A program made the position numbers and the translations under genes. Source: JAPUEK01 sp963815355 (GTDB taxonomy: Bacteria > Pseudomonadota > Alphaproteobacteria > Rhodobacterales > Rhodobacteraceae). From it: 64,000 nt of DNA. The notes under the pieces are model-generated. The model did no database searches. It saw nothing but the letters and a program-made list of their open reading frames with translations, and was not told the origin of the DNA. Shown piece after piece: positions 17,427 to 26,594 of this stretch. How positions within the stretch are numbered: the first letter of the stretch is position 1; each line of letters opens with the position of its first letter. Location: the NCBI GenBank assembly GCA_963815355.1, contig CAWFGJ010000002.1, positions 199,718 through 263,717 on the forward strand, in the 5' to 3' direction.

Positions 17427-18314
17427 CTACATCCTGCGGCGCAGAAAATCCCGGCTGAAGGCGGCATAGCCGTTGGCGGTGACGCGCAGCTTGTCCTGCA
17501 TCTCATGGTGAAGGGCGGGCAATTGGTGAAAGGGCACGGCAGGGTAGACGTGATGCTCGACATGATAGGGCATGTTCCACGCCAGCCGCCGCATCAGCCT
17601 TGTGGTAAAGGTGGTGCGGGTGTTTTCAAACATGTTGGACACCTCGGGGCAGTCACCATGCTCGGCCAGCAGATACAGCCGCAGGAAAGGCTGGCCAAGC
17701 CCCATGGGCAGCAGCCAGACCCAAAAGGCCAAAGGTGTGACCAGCAAGGACAGCCCCACCAAGGCGTAGCCCGCCAGCATGATGCGCGCCTCGCGCCGCA
17801 GTCGCGGCAGGGCGGGGGCGGGAAGATAGGCGGCCTGCTCGCGCCCACAGCTCAACCTGACCAGCAAACGGACCGAGGACAGCCAAAGCGGCAACCCGCT
17901 GACATGCCATGCCCAGGCGGTCCGCGTCGCGGGCTTCGGGCTTTCCAACTCGGGGTCTTGGCCCGGAAGATTGGTCCAGCGGTGATGGGCCAGATGGAAA
18001 TAGCGAAACCACTGAAACGGCAGCAGCAAGACAAAACCGCAAAAGCGCCCGACCGCTTCGTTCAGCGCCTCATTGGCAAAGGGGGTCTTGTGGGTTGCCT
18101 CATGCTCCAACGTGAACAGAAACACCAAGAGCACGCCCTGAACCGGCAATAACAGCGGCCAGAACGGCACGTGCATGCCGATCATCGCCCCCAGCAGCAC
18201 AATGCCCCCCAGATGCAGCGCCAGATGGCGCAACCCCGCGCGGTCCGATTTCGCCACCAGCCGCGCCCGCACCTCGGGCGACAGGTCTGCAACAAAACGC
18301 TTATGATCCATCAT
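17427..18314 (-). CDS. Membrane fatty acid desaturase family protein
   Basis: This 295-residue membrane protein belongs to the fatty acid desaturase/hydroxylase superfamily. The three histidine boxes that bind the di-iron centre are visible: HEATH, HLAHHRW and HVEHH, with hydrophobic spans between them. The start is an ATG-ATG pair at 18314/18311 behind a G-rich ribosome site; an in-frame upstream extension is unlikely. The substrate cannot be read from sequence; carotenoid, lipid and alkane hydroxylases share this layout. A dispersed repeat stands 69 bases upstream in the same orientation. Confidence 0.85.
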   Translation of the reverse strand: MMDHKRFVADLSPEVRARLVAKSDRAGLRHLALHLGGIVLLGAMIGMHVPFWPLLLPVQGVLLVFLFTLEHEATHKTPFANEALNEAVGRFCGFVLLLPFQWFRYFHLAHHRWTNLPGQDPELESPKPATRTAWAWHVSGLPLWLSSVRLLVRLSCGREQAAYLPAPALPRLRREARIMLAGYALVGLSLLVTPLAFWVWLLPMGLGQPFLRLYLLAEHGDCPEVSNMFENTRTTFTTRLMRRLAWNMPYHVEHHVYPAVPFHQLPALHHEMQDKLRVTANGYAAFSRDFLRRRM

Positions 18315-18382
18315 GCCCCCCCAGATCCTTCCCAAGTCCAAATCAAACCTGACCCGAAAGCACAACCACCCCCGCCGCCAAG

Positions 18383-18420
18383 CCCATTTTCTGTCCTTAA
18401 ATATCCCCGCCGGAGGCTCC
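18383..18420 (-). repeat. Dispersed intergenic repeat, copy 1
   Basis: Read on the minus strand, this stretch ends in GGATATTT-AA-GGACAGAAAATG, matching the copies at 26428-26479 and 29219-29270. The hairpin half of the element is shortened to CTCCGGCGG here. It lies between the eno terminator and the desaturase, in the same orientation as the desaturase. Confidence 0.7.
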
Positions 18421-18431
18421 GACCGCGCAGC

Positions 18432-18461
18432 AAAAAGCCCGCCTCGCAGAACGAGACGGGC
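18432..18461 (-). terminator. Intrinsic terminator of eno
   Basis: On the minus strand a GC-rich stem (GCCCGTCTCG pairing with CGAGGCGGGC) around a 5-base loop is followed by five T residues, 37 bases after the restored eno stop. Confidence 0.9.
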
Positions 18462-18497
18462 CAGATTTGCCTGCAGCCTACCCTGACGGCGCTGGCC

Positions 18498-19776
18498 TTA
18501 GCGGCGCAGGATCGACCGTCCGGCGTATTCTGCCGTCTCGCCCAGCATCTCTTCGATGCGGATCAGCTGGTTGTACTTGGCCAACCGGTCCGAGCGCGAC
18601 AGCGAGCCGGTCTTGATCTGGCCGCAGTTGGTGGCCACGGCAAGGTCGGCAATGGTGCTGTCTTCCGTCTCGCCCGAGCGGTGCGACATGACGTTGGTAT
18701 AGCGCGCGCGGTGCGCCATATCGACGGCTTGCAGCGTCTCGGTCAGGGTGCCGATCTGGTTGACCTTCACCAGCATCGAGTTGGCGCAGCCCTGTTTCGA
18801 TGCCCTCGGCCAGACGGCGCGGGTTGGTGACGAACAGATCGTCGCCCACCAGTTGGATTTTGTGGCCCAGCGTCTCGGTCAGCAGCTTCCAGCCCGCCCA
18901 GTCATCTTCCGAGCAGCCATCTTCGATCGAGATGATCGGATAGTCGCGGGCAAGGGCGGCCAGGAATTCGACGTTCTCTTCGATGGACAGCGATTTGCCT
19001 TCGCCCTTCATCTCGTAGCGGCCGCCCTTGAAGTATTCGGTCGCGGCGCAGTCGAGGGCAAGGAAGATGTCCTCACCGGGTTTGTAGCCGGCCTTCTCGA
19101 TGGATTTCAGAATGAAATCAAGCGCGTCGCGGGCAGAGTTCAGGTTGGGGGCAAAGCCGCCCTCATCGCCGACGTTGGTGTTGTGGCCCGCTGCCGAAAG
19201 CTCTTTCTTCAGCGTGTGGAACACTTCGGACCCCATGCGGATCGCTTCGCGGATGTTTTCCGCGCCGACCGGCATGATCATGAATTCCTGAATGTCGATC
19301 GGGTTGTCGGCGTGCTCGCCGCCGTTGATGATGTTCATCATCGGCACTGGCAGCGTGCGGGCAGAGGTGCCGCCGACGTAGCGATACAGCGGCTGTGCGG
19401 TGAATTCCGCTGCCGCCTTGGCCACGGCCAGCGAGATGCCCAGAATGGCGTTGGCACCAAGGCGGGATTTGTTGGGGGTGCCGTCCATCTCGATCATGGT
19501 GCGGTCGATGCCGACTTGTTCGGTGGCGTCGTAGCCGACGAGTTCCTCGGCCAGTTCGCCGTTGACGGCCGCAACCGCCTCAAGCACGCCTTTGCCCATA
19601 TAGCGGGTCTTGTCGCCGTCGCGGCGCTCATTGGCTTCATGGGCGCCGGTCGAGGCGCCCGAAGGGACCGCCGCGCGGCCCATCGCGCCGCTTTCCAGCG
19701 TCACGTCCACTTCAACGGTGGGGTTGCCGCGGCTGTCGAGAATTTCGCGCGCGTGAATGTCGATAATGGTGCTCAT
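18498..19776 (-). CDS. eno: Enolase, interrupted by a one-base insertion
   Basis: Enolase interconverts 2-phosphoglycerate and phosphoenolpyruvate in glycolysis. The 5' part (from ATG at 19776) reads through SGASTGAHEANE, the Mg ligand regions and GDDLFVTNPRRLAEGIET, then leaves frame near codon 328. The rest (SMLVKVNQIGTLTETLQA, SHRSGETEDSTIADLAVA, CGQIKTGSLSRSDRLAKYNQ) continues in another frame to 18498. Removing one base from the C-run at 18790-18792 restores an uninterrupted protein of about 425 residues, the normal length. Because the gene is normally essential and everything else is intact, a sequence error is the likeliest cause. Confidence 0.93.
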
Positions 19777-19875
19777 GGGGGGCTCCCTAGGCTGGAGGTG
19801 CTCTCAAGGACCGTCTAACGGCAGTTTGTGACAAACAAAAGGGTGTTGCGGGCCTTGCGGGGCGAAAAGCCGGGA

Positions 19876-20751
19876 TCAGGCGGCTTTGGCGGCAAGGCGG
19901 CGTTCGCGCGCAAAGGAATAAAGCCCCGAGCCGATGATCAGCGTCGCGCCCGCCAGTGTCAGCAGGCCGGGGCGTTCACCAAAGACGGTGACCGCGATGA
20001 TCAGGGCAAAGACCAGACGGGCATAGCGGAAGGGGGCCACGACCGACACCTCGCCGGTGCGGGTGGCCGCCGTGATCGCCCAATAGCCCGCCGTGCCAAA
20101 GACCAGCGCGCCCAGCAGCGTCGCGCTTTGGCCCAGATCGGGCCGCACGACATCGCCGGTCGTGGCCATCATCATCAGCCCCAACAGCGCCAGCGCCATC
20201 ATACCCCAGGCGGATACCTGCGCGGTTGATACCTCGGCGGGGATGGCGCGCGAGGACAGGTCGCGCAGCGTCAGCCCTGCGACGGACAAAAGCACCCAGA
20301 GGGCTTCGGGGCGAAAGCCCTCCATCCCCGGGCGGATCACCAGCAGCACCCCGGAAAACCCCACGGCAATCGCGCTCCACCGGCGCCAGCCGACTTTTTC
20401 CTGCATGAAGAGGGCGGCGGCCATGGTCATCGACAGCGGCATCGCCTGCAGCACCGCCGAGACGGTGGACAGCGGCACGGTGGCAAGGGCCGTGATGTAG
20501 CAAAAGGTGGCCGACATCTCGCCCACGGCGCGGGCAAGGGCGGCGGGGTGCAGTGCGCTGCGGGTCAGCACGCGCTGGCCTTTGGCGCGGGCCATCCAGA
20601 CAAAGACCGGAATGGCAAAAGCGCCCGAGACGAACACCACCACGCCGATCGGCAGGCTGGCGGCGGCCCATTTCAGGAACATGTCTTCGGCGGCGAACAG
20701 CGCCATGGAGGCCAGCATCAAGACGATGCCGCGCAGGTTTTCAGCGGCCAT
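19876..20751 (-). CDS. DMT-superfamily (EamA) exporter
   Basis: A 291-residue inner-membrane protein with ten hydrophobic segments in two EamA domains (GIVLMLASMALFAAEDMFLKW at the N-terminus, and the second domain from about 150). Substrate is unknown; the family includes amino-acid and metabolite exporters. The ATG at 20751 is one base after the fur stop, so fur and this gene form an operon and iron- or manganese-linked expression is possible. An in-frame start inside fur is rejected. Confidence 0.87.
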   Translation of the reverse strand: MAAENLRGIVLMLASMALFAAEDMFLKWAAASLPIGVVVFVSGAFAIPVFVWMARAKGQRVLTRSALHPAALARAVGEMSATFCYITALATVPLSTVSAVLQAMPLSMTMAAALFMQEKVGWRRWSAIAVGFSGVLLVIRPGMEGFRPEALWVLLSVAGLTLRDLSSRAIPAEVSTAQVSAWGMMALALLGLMMMATTGDVVRPDLGQSATLLGALVFGTAGYWAITAATRTGEVSVVAPFRYARLVFALIIAVTVFGERPGLLTLAGATLIIGSGLYSFARERRLAAKAA

Positions 20752-20752
20752 G

Positions 20753-21163
20753 TCAGGTTTTCTTGACTGGCACGGCCAGCAGTTCAAGCCGGTGCCCGAT
20801 CAGCCGGTAGCCAAGGCGGGCGGCGATCTTTTCTTGCAACGCCTCAATATCCGGATCGACGAATTCGATGACGGTGCCGGTCGAGACATCAATCAGGTGG
20901 TCGTGGTGATCGCGCTCGGCGTCTTCATAGCGCGCGCGGCCATCGCCGAATTCCAGCTTTTCCAGAATCCCGGCCTCTTCAAACAGTTTGACCGTGCGGT
21001 AGACGGTGGCGAGCGAGATTTTGGGATCGACCTCGGCGGCGCGGAAGTAGAGTTGCTCCACATCGGGGTGATCATCGGCCGCGCCAATGACCCGCGCGAC
21101 GACGCGGCGCTGGTCGGTCATGCGAAGACCTTTGCTTTCGCAGCGTGCGATGATGTCCGACAT
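20753..21163 (-). CDS. fur: Fur-family metalloregulator (Fur/Mur type)
   Basis: A 136-residue Fur-family repressor. The winged helix is at about 1-80 (GLRMTDQRRVVARVI, DPKISLATVYRTVKLFEEAGI), and the metal and dimer domain follows with HHDHLIDVSTGTVIEF. The CxxC pairs used for structural zinc in E. coli Fur are absent, as in alphaproteobacterial Fur/Mur proteins, many of which respond to manganese. The name fur is the family name; the true co-regulator metal cannot be read from sequence. It is cotranscribed with a DMT exporter. Confidence 0.88.
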   Translation of the reverse strand: MSDIIARCESKGLRMTDQRRVVARVIGAADDHPDVEQLYFRAAEVDPKISLATVYRTVKLFEEAGILEKLEFGDGRARYEDAERDHHDHLIDVSTGTVIEFVDPDIEALQEKIAARLGYRLIGHRLELLAVPVKKT

Positions 21164-21316
21164 GGCCGCCCGTTCCTTGGTCGCTGGGGACTTTGATCCT
21201 TACCGTCTTATGGCTTTAGGGGATCACGGCTATTGCTGCCAGCAGTTTTCCGGGCCGGGGGCGGGTTGACACTGGGCAGGTGCGCGGAAAGGGTGGCCGC
21301 GAACCGGGAGAGCAAG

Positions 21317-22195
21317 ATGCGCAAAGAGCGGCTGGACGGAATTGGGCTGGCCGCGCTGATTGGCGTGACACTGTTGTTGGCGGCCAATCAGATCATCGTC
21401 AAAGAGGTGAACTCGGGCTTGCAGCCGGTGTTCTTTGCCGGGCTGCGCTCGGCCTTGGCGGTGGTCTTTGTCTGGGGGTGGCTGTGGTATCGCGGGCTGA
21501 CGGCGCGGGTGAAGGTGTCGGACTGGTTGCCGGGCTTGGCAATAGGGACGGTGTTTGCGGCGGAATTTCTGTGCCTGTTCATGGCGCTGGATCTGACGCT
21601 GGTGGGGCGGGCCTCGGTGATCTTTTATTCGATGCCGGTGTGGATGGGGATTCTGGCGCATTACTTTTTGCCCGGTGAGCGTCTGACGCCGCTGCGCGCC
21701 TTGGGGCTGGCGGTGGCCTTTGCGGGCACGGCTTGGGCGATTCTCAGCCGCACGAGTGCGGTGGGGGGCAGTATCGTGGGCGATCTGTTCGCGCTGGGGG
21801 GCGCGTGGGGCTGGGCGGGGACGGCGTTTCTGGCGCGCAAGACGCGGTTGCGCGCGGCTGGACCAGAGGTGCAACTGTTCTGGATGGTCTTGGTTTCGGC
21901 CCCTATCTTGTTGATTGCAGCGCCTTTCTTCGGGCCATTGTTGCGCGAGGTGAAGCCAGAGCATTGGATGTGGTTGGTGTTTCAGTCTTCGGTTGTGGTG
22001 GCGGGGGGCTTTATCTCGTGGCTGTGGCTGCTGTCGGTCTATCCGACCTCAACCGTGGCCAGCTTTTCGCTGCTGACCCCGCTGTTTGCCATTGGGTTGG
22101 GCTATTTGATCTTTGGCGAGCAACCTGCGCCGGGGCTTTTGGTGGCGGCTGCACTGGTGGGTGTGGGAATCGCCTTGGTCAACCGCAAGGCCTAG
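21317..22195 (+). CDS. EamA-family transporter
   Basis: A 292-residue membrane protein with two EamA repeats (about 8-135 and 150-290), including VGRASVIFYSMPVWMGILAHYF and a C-terminal LTPLFAIGLGYLIFGEQ, both typical of the family. It should export or exchange a small metabolite; substrate unknown. The ATG at 21317 (MRKERLDG) follows GGGAGAG; the frame is open further upstream but that stretch is not hydrophobic. It is divergent from fur across a gap of about 150 bases. Confidence 0.87.
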   Translation: MRKERLDGIGLAALIGVTLLLAANQIIVKEVNSGLQPVFFAGLRSALAVVFVWGWLWYRGLTARVKVSDWLPGLAIGTVFAAEFLCLFMALDLTLVGRASVIFYSMPVWMGILAHYFLPGERLTPLRALGLAVAFAGTAWAILSRTSAVGGSIVGDLFALGGAWGWAGTAFLARKTRLRAAGPEVQLFWMVLVSAPILLIAAPFFGPLLREVKPEHWMWLVFQSSVVVAGGFISWLWLLSVYPTSTVASFSLLTPLFAIGLGYLIFGEQPAPGLLVAAALVGVGIALVNRKA

Positions 22196-22308
22196 GGCGC
22201 TGCGGAATCGGTTTTGGCCGCAAGATCGGTTGTCACGGCGGCTGAGCCGGGGGCTACAAACGGGCCGGGGGCCAAGGTTTTCAGCCCGTGTTGAAAGATC
22301 ACTTGAAC

Positions 22309-22317
22309 TTATCCACA
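22309..22317 (+). promoter_or_regulatory. DnaA-box word TTATCCACA
   Basis: A perfect match to the consensus DnaA box TTATNCACA, 335 bases upstream of nrdJ. DnaA is known to control the ribonucleotide reductase operon in E. coli, so a role here is conceivable, but a single box can occur by chance. Confidence 0.4.
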
Positions 22318-22382
22318 GGGGCGGAGGGGCTGGCCAGCTCACGATCCCGTGTTGCCATCGGTGGTGCCAGTTTGTCGGTCAA

Positions 22383-22398
22383 GCACAAATTCTAGTGG
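22383..22398. promoter_or_regulatory. Possible NrdR box
   Basis: GCACAAATTCTAGTGG resembles the NrdR palindrome ACACWATATWTWGTGT, keeping the CAC and GTG arms and most inner positions. A weaker relative stands at 22465-22480, about eight helical turns away centre to centre. NrdR represses nucleotide reductase genes in most bacteria. Confidence 0.4.
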
Positions 22399-22516
22399 GT
22401 AAGTCTAAAATATCCGTTGATCGCCCGGTGGAATTGCGACAGTTTGACGAAGTCGCCGGAAGAGCTACCAGATGTTGTGGTGCCAACCGGACGTGAAGAC
22501 CAACAGATCCAATGCC

Positions 22517-22558
22517 CGACCCGATAGGTTGGGTCGCTGCTTTCCGTTTTGCGGAAAG
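22517..22558 (+). promoter_or_regulatory. Two tandem hairpins in the nrdJ leader
   Basis: Stem 1 pairs 22517-22522 (CGACCC) with 22531-22536; stem 2 pairs 22540-22546 (CTTTCCG) with 22552-22558, separated by only three bases. They lie 86-127 bases before the nrdJ start and look like a structured 5' leader; no T-run follows stem 2. Function is unknown. Confidence 0.45.
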
Positions 22559-22643
22559 GGTCCTGCTGGTTTGTCTCTGGCGACGTTGGGAATGGGACAT
22601 ATTGGACGAGGGAAAACCTCGCCACAAAAACTGGAGATGGGGC

Positions 22644-25600
22644 ATGAAGATCGAGCGGAAGTTCACCACGGCGGAAGCCGGGGCATACGGGGCGATGGAT
22701 TTTGTAACGACGGTCTCGGAAATCCGAAACCCGGACGGCACCGTGGTGTTCCGCAACGATGCGGTTGAGGTGCCCGGCGGCTGGAGCCAGGTCGCGTCGG
22801 ATGTGCTCGCCCAGAAATACTTCCGCAAGGCCGGGGTTCCGGTTCGGATGCGCCGCGTCAAGGAACAGGGCGTGCCGCGGTTCCTGTGGCGCCATGAGCC
22901 GGACACGGAGGCGCTGGCAGAGTTGCCCGAAGACAAGCGGTTCACCGGTGAGACCTCGGCCAAGCAGGTGTTTGACCGTCTGGCCGGGGCGTGGACCTAT
23001 TGGGGCTGGAAGGGCGGCTATTTCACCACCGAAGCCGATGCCAAAGCCTATTTCGACGAGATGCGCTTTATGCTGGCCCGCCAGATGGCCGCGCCGAACA
23101 GCCCGCAATGGTTCAACACCGGGCTGCATTGGGCGTATGGCGTCGATGGGCCGGCGCAGGGGCATTACTATGTGGATCACGCCACCGGCGTGCTGACCAA
23201 ATCCGATAGCGCCTATGAGCATCCCCAACCCCATGCCTGCTTTATCCAATCGGTGCGCGACGATCTGGTGGGTGACGGCGGCATCATGGATCTGTGGGTG
23301 CGTGAGGCGCGGCTGTTCAAATACGGCTCGGGCACAGGGACCAACTTTTCGTCCTTGCGCGGAGCGGGGGAAAAGCTGTCAGGCGGGGGGAAATCCTCGG
23401 GCTTGATGGGGTTCTTGAAGATCGGGGACCGCGCGGCAGGTGCCATCAAGTCGGGCGGCACGACGCGGCGCGCGGCCAAGATGGTCATATGCGATATGGA
23501 TCACCCCGATATCGAGCAGTTCATCAACTGGAAAGTCATTGAGGAGCAAAAGGTTGCAAGCCTCGTGGCGGGGTCCAAGGCGCATGAGCTGCGCTTGAAC
23601 GACATCTTTTCGGCGATCCGCCAGTGGGACGGCTCGGCCGAAGATTCGGTGGACCCGGCGAAGAACCCGGCACTGAAGGGGGCGATCCGCGCGGCCAAAA
23701 AGGCGATGATCCCCGACACCTACACCAACCGTATTCTGCAATACGCGCGGCAGGGTTTCACCAGCATCGAATTCCCGACCTATGATACCGACTGGGATTC
23801 CGAGGCCTATATCACCGTGTCTGGCCAGAATTCGAACAACTCGGTCCGGGTGACGGATGCCTTTCTGACGGCGGTCAAGGACGATGCCGATTGGGCGCTG
23901 ATCCGCCGCACCGATGGCAAGACCGCCAAGACGGTCAAGGCGCGCGATTTGTGGGACCAGATCGGCCATGCCGCCTGGGCCTGCGCCGATCCGGGCATCC
24001 AGTTCCACAACTCGGTCAACGCGTGGCACACCTGCCCTGAAGATGGGCCGATCCGTGGGTCGAACCCCTGTTCGGAATACATGTTTCTGGACGACACCGC
24101 CTGCAACCTTGCGTCGATGAACCTGCTGACCTTTCACAACGACAACAAGTTCGATGCCGAAGCCTATATCCACGCCTCACGCCTTTGGACGGTGACGTTG
24201 GAGATATCGGTCATGATGGCGCAGTTCCCGTCCAAGGAAATCGCGCAGCTGTCCTATGACTTCCGCACGCTGGGACTTGGCTATGCCAATATCGGCGGGT
24301 TGCTGATGAACATGGGGCTTGGCTATGACTCCAAGGAAGGCCGGGCGCTGTGTGGGGCGCTGACCGCGATCATGACCGGGGTGGCCTATGCGACCTCGGC
24401 CGAGATCGCCAAAGAGCTTGGCGCCTTTTCGGGCTATGAGCGCAACAAGGCGCATATGCTGCGCGTGATCCGCAACCACCGTGCCGCAGCCTATGGCAAG
24501 ACCAGCGGGTTTGAGGCGCTGAACGTGAATCCGGTGGCATTGGATCACGCGAACTGCCCCGACCAAACCCTTGTCACACTTGCGAAATCCGCGTGGGATG
24601 AGGCGCTGACCCTGGGCGAGGCGCATGGGTTCCGCAACGCGCAAACCACGGTGATCGCCCCCACGGGCACCATCGGTCTGGTGATGGATTGCGACACCAC
24701 CGGGATCGAGCCGGATTTTGCGCTGGTCAAGTTCAAGAAGCTGGCAGGGGGTGGTTATTTCAAGATCATCAACCAGTCGGTTCCGGCGGCTTTGGAAAAG
24801 CTGGGCTATTCCACGTCGCAAGCGGCCGAGATGGTGGCCTATGCGGTGGGGCATGGTTCAATTGGAAATTGCCCGGCGATCAACACCACGTCGCTGGTTG
24901 GTCATGGGTTTGGCCCCCGCGAGTTGGAAAAGATCGAAGCGGCGTTGCCGTCGGCCTTTGATATCCGCTTTGTGTTCAACCAGTGGACCTTGGGCGAAGC
25001 GTTCTGCAAGGGCGCTTTGGGTATCCCGGAAGAGCGTCTGGCCGATCCGACCTTTGATCTGTTGCGCCACCTTGGTTTTACCAAAGCGCAGATTGATGCC
25101 GCCAATGACCATGTGTGCGGTACGATGACGCTGGAGGGCGCGCCCTTTCTGAAGAAAGAGCATTACAGCGTCTTTGATTGCGCCAACCCCTGCGGCAAGA
25201 CCGGGAAGCGCTATCTGTCGGTGGAAAGCCATATCTACATGATGGCGGCGGCGCAGTCGTTCATCTCGGGGGCGATTTCCAAGACGATCAACATGCCGAA
25301 TTCGGCCTCTATCGGGGAAACGCTGGCGGCGTATGAGTTGTCGCATTCGCTGGGGATCAAGGCCAACGCGCTGTATCGCGATGGGTCGAAGCTGAGCCAG
25401 CCCTTGGCGTCGGCGCTGATCGACGATGATGAGGAAGCCGAGGAAATTCTGGCCACCGGGTCGGCGCAGGAAAAGGCCGCGGTGATTGCCGAGAAAATCG
25501 TCGAGAAGATCATCATCAAGGAGATCATCCGCACCAATCGCGAAAAGCTGCCCGAGCGCCGCAAGGGTTATACGCAAAAGGCCATTGTCGGCGGTCATAA

Positions 25601-26351
25601 GGTTTATCTGCGCACCGGCGAATATGGCGACGGGCGCTTGGGCGAAATCTTTATCGACATGCACAAGGAAGGTGCGGGCTTCCGCGCCATGATGAACAAC
25701 TTTGCCATCGCGGTGTCGGTGGGGCTGCAATATGGCGTGCCGCTGGAAGAGTTTGTTGAGGCCTTTACCTTCACCCGGTTCGAGCCGGCGGGCATGGTTC
25801 AGGGCAATGACAGCATCAAGAATGCCACCTCTATTCTGGACTATATCTTCCGGGAGCTGGCGATTTCCTATCTGGACCGCACCGATCTGGCCCATGTCAA
25901 GCCTACGGGCCATGCCTTTGATGACCTTGGCCACGGCGACAGCGAGGGCAAGCGGAACTTTGGCGAGGTGTCGGATGCGGTTGCGTCGAAATCGGTCGAA
26001 CTGTTGCGGTCGATCTCGTCCACCGGGTATCTGCGCAAGCGGTTGCCGCAGGAGTTGATGGTGTTTCAGGGCGGCATGGGCGGATTTGGCGCCACCGCGC
26101 TGGCCACAAGCGATCCGGCCACGGCGCTGAACATGCTGGTGCCAGCGACGGCGCTGGCCAGCGGGACGGGCGGGACCATTGCGGGGGCCACGGCGCTGAG
26201 CAGCGGCACAGTCGGCATTGATCTGCGCTCCAAGGCGCGGATGCAGGGCTATGAGGGCGATCCGTGCGGGGAGTGTGGCAACTACACGCTGGTGCGCAAC
26301 GGCACCTGCATGAAGTGCAACACCTGTGGCGGGACGAGCGGGTGTAGCTGA
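22644..26351 (+). CDS. nrdJ: Adenosylcobalamin-dependent (class II) ribonucleotide reductase
   Basis: NrdJ makes deoxyribonucleotides using coenzyme B12 as radical source and so works with or without oxygen. The 1235-residue protein has the reductase barrel with NPCSEYMFLDDTACNLASMN and the PTGTIGLVMDCDTTGIEP stretch, a long C-terminal domain, and a terminal zinc/thiol tail rich in cysteine (GECGNYTLVRNGTC, MKCNTCGGTSGCS). This is the long alphaproteobacterial type. The ATG at 22644 has GGAG upstream; the in-frame extension to 22512 would run through the leader hairpins and is rejected. Confidence 0.96.
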   Translation: MKIERKFTTAEAGAYGAMDFVTTVSEIRNPDGTVVFRNDAVEVPGGWSQVASDVLAQKYFRKAGVPVRMRRVKEQGVPRFLWRHEPDTEALAELPEDKRFTGETSAKQVFDRLAGAWTYWGWKGGYFTTEADAKAYFDEMRFMLARQMAAPNSPQWFNTGLHWAYGVDGPAQGHYYVDHATGVLTKSDSAYEHPQPHACFIQSVRDDLVGDGGIMDLWVREARLFKYGSGTGTNFSSLRGAGEKLSGGGKSSGLMGFLKIGDRAAGAIKSGGTTRRAAKMVICDMDHPDIEQFINWKVIEEQKVASLVAGSKAHELRLNDIFSAIRQWDGSAEDSVDPAKNPALKGAIRAAKKAMIPDTYTNRILQYARQGFTSIEFPTYDTDWDSEAYITVSGQNSNNSVRVTDAFLTAVKDDADWALIRRTDGKTAKTVKARDLWDQIGHAAWACADPGIQFHNSVNAWHTCPEDGPIRGSNPCSEYMFLDDTACNLASMNLLTFHNDNKFDAEAYIHASRLWTVTLEISVMMAQFPSKEIAQLSYDFRTLGLGYANIGGLLMNMGLGYDSKEGRALCGALTAIMTGVAYATSAEIAKELGAFSGYERNKAHMLRVIRNHRAAAYGKTSGFEALNVNPVALDHANCPDQTLVTLAKSAWDEALTLGEAHGFRNAQTTVIAPTGTIGLVMDCDTTGIEPDFALVKFKKLAGGGYFKIINQSVPAALEKLGYSTSQAAEMVAYAVGHGSIGNCPAINTTSLVGHGFGPRELEKIEAALPSAFDIRFVFNQWTLGEAFCKGALGIPEERLADPTFDLLRHLGFTKAQIDAANDHVCGTMTLEGAPFLKKEHYSVFDCANPCGKTGKRYLSVESHIYMMAAAQSFISGAISKTINMPNSASIGETLAAYELSHSLGIKANALYRDGSKLSQPLASALIDDDEEAEEILATGSAQEKAAVIAEKIVEKIIIKEIIRTNREKLPERRKGYTQKAIVGGHKVYLRTGEYGDGRLGEIFIDMHKEGAGFRAMMNNFAIAVSVGLQYGVPLEEFVEAFTFTRFEPAGMVQGNDSIKNATSILDYIFRELAISYLDRTDLAHVKPTGHAFDDLGHGDSEGKRNFGEVSDAVASKSVELLRSISSTGYLRKRLPQELMVFQGGMGGFGATALATSDPATALNMLVPATALASGTGGTIAGATALSSGTVGIDLRSKARMQGYEGDPCGECGNYTLVRNGTCMKCNTCGGTSGCS

Positions 26352-26375
26352 ACGCTTGCGGTTATTTGGGGGAGG

Positions 26376-26399
26376 GGGAGGGCAGTGCCCTCCCTTTTT
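26376..26399 (+). terminator. Intrinsic terminator after nrdJ
   Basis: An 8-bp stem (GGGAGGGC with GCCCTCCC) around a 3-base loop, followed by TTTTT, 25 bases after the nrdJ stop. Confidence 0.88.
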
Positions 26400-26427
26400 C
26401 ATTTGGGTGGGTGTTTGGGCGGCGGAA

Positions 26428-26479
26428 CCGGGGGTTTCACACCCCCGGACCCCCGTGGGATATTTTTGGACAGAAAATG
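26428..26479 (+). repeat. Dispersed intergenic repeat, copy 2
   Basis: The element consists of an inverted repeat (CCGGGGG, 7-base loop, CCCCCGG), a short GACCCCCGTG link and the tail GGATATTT-TT-GGACAGAAAATG. It is almost identical over about 50 bases to the copy at 29219-29270. It lies between nrdJ and the enoyl-CoA hydratase, co-oriented with the latter. Confidence 0.8.
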
Positions 26480-26594
26480 GGGGCGGGTTGGTTGGGAGGC
26501 GCTGTGTTTGGGGGCTTCGGGGTGCTTTCTTGGCGGTGGGCGCGGTGATAGCGTGGGGGATGGAGATGTGTTGGGGATGAACGGGGGGCGATCC

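Larger units (their letters stand above)
22196..22643. other. 448-base intergenic leader region of nrdJ
   Basis: No gene of its own is supported here, although the nrdJ frame stays open back to 22512. It holds a perfect DnaA-box word (22309-22317), two NrdR-box-like sequences (22383-22398 and a weaker one at 22465-22480), and two tandem hairpins (22517-22558) shortly before nrdJ. No B12-riboswitch core was recognised. Confidence 0.6.

Noticed and set aside
22196..22643. Cobalamin riboswitch upstream of the B12-dependent nrdJ
   Set aside because: I looked for the B12 box and conserved core but found neither; only simple hairpins are present. A covariance-model search would settle it.
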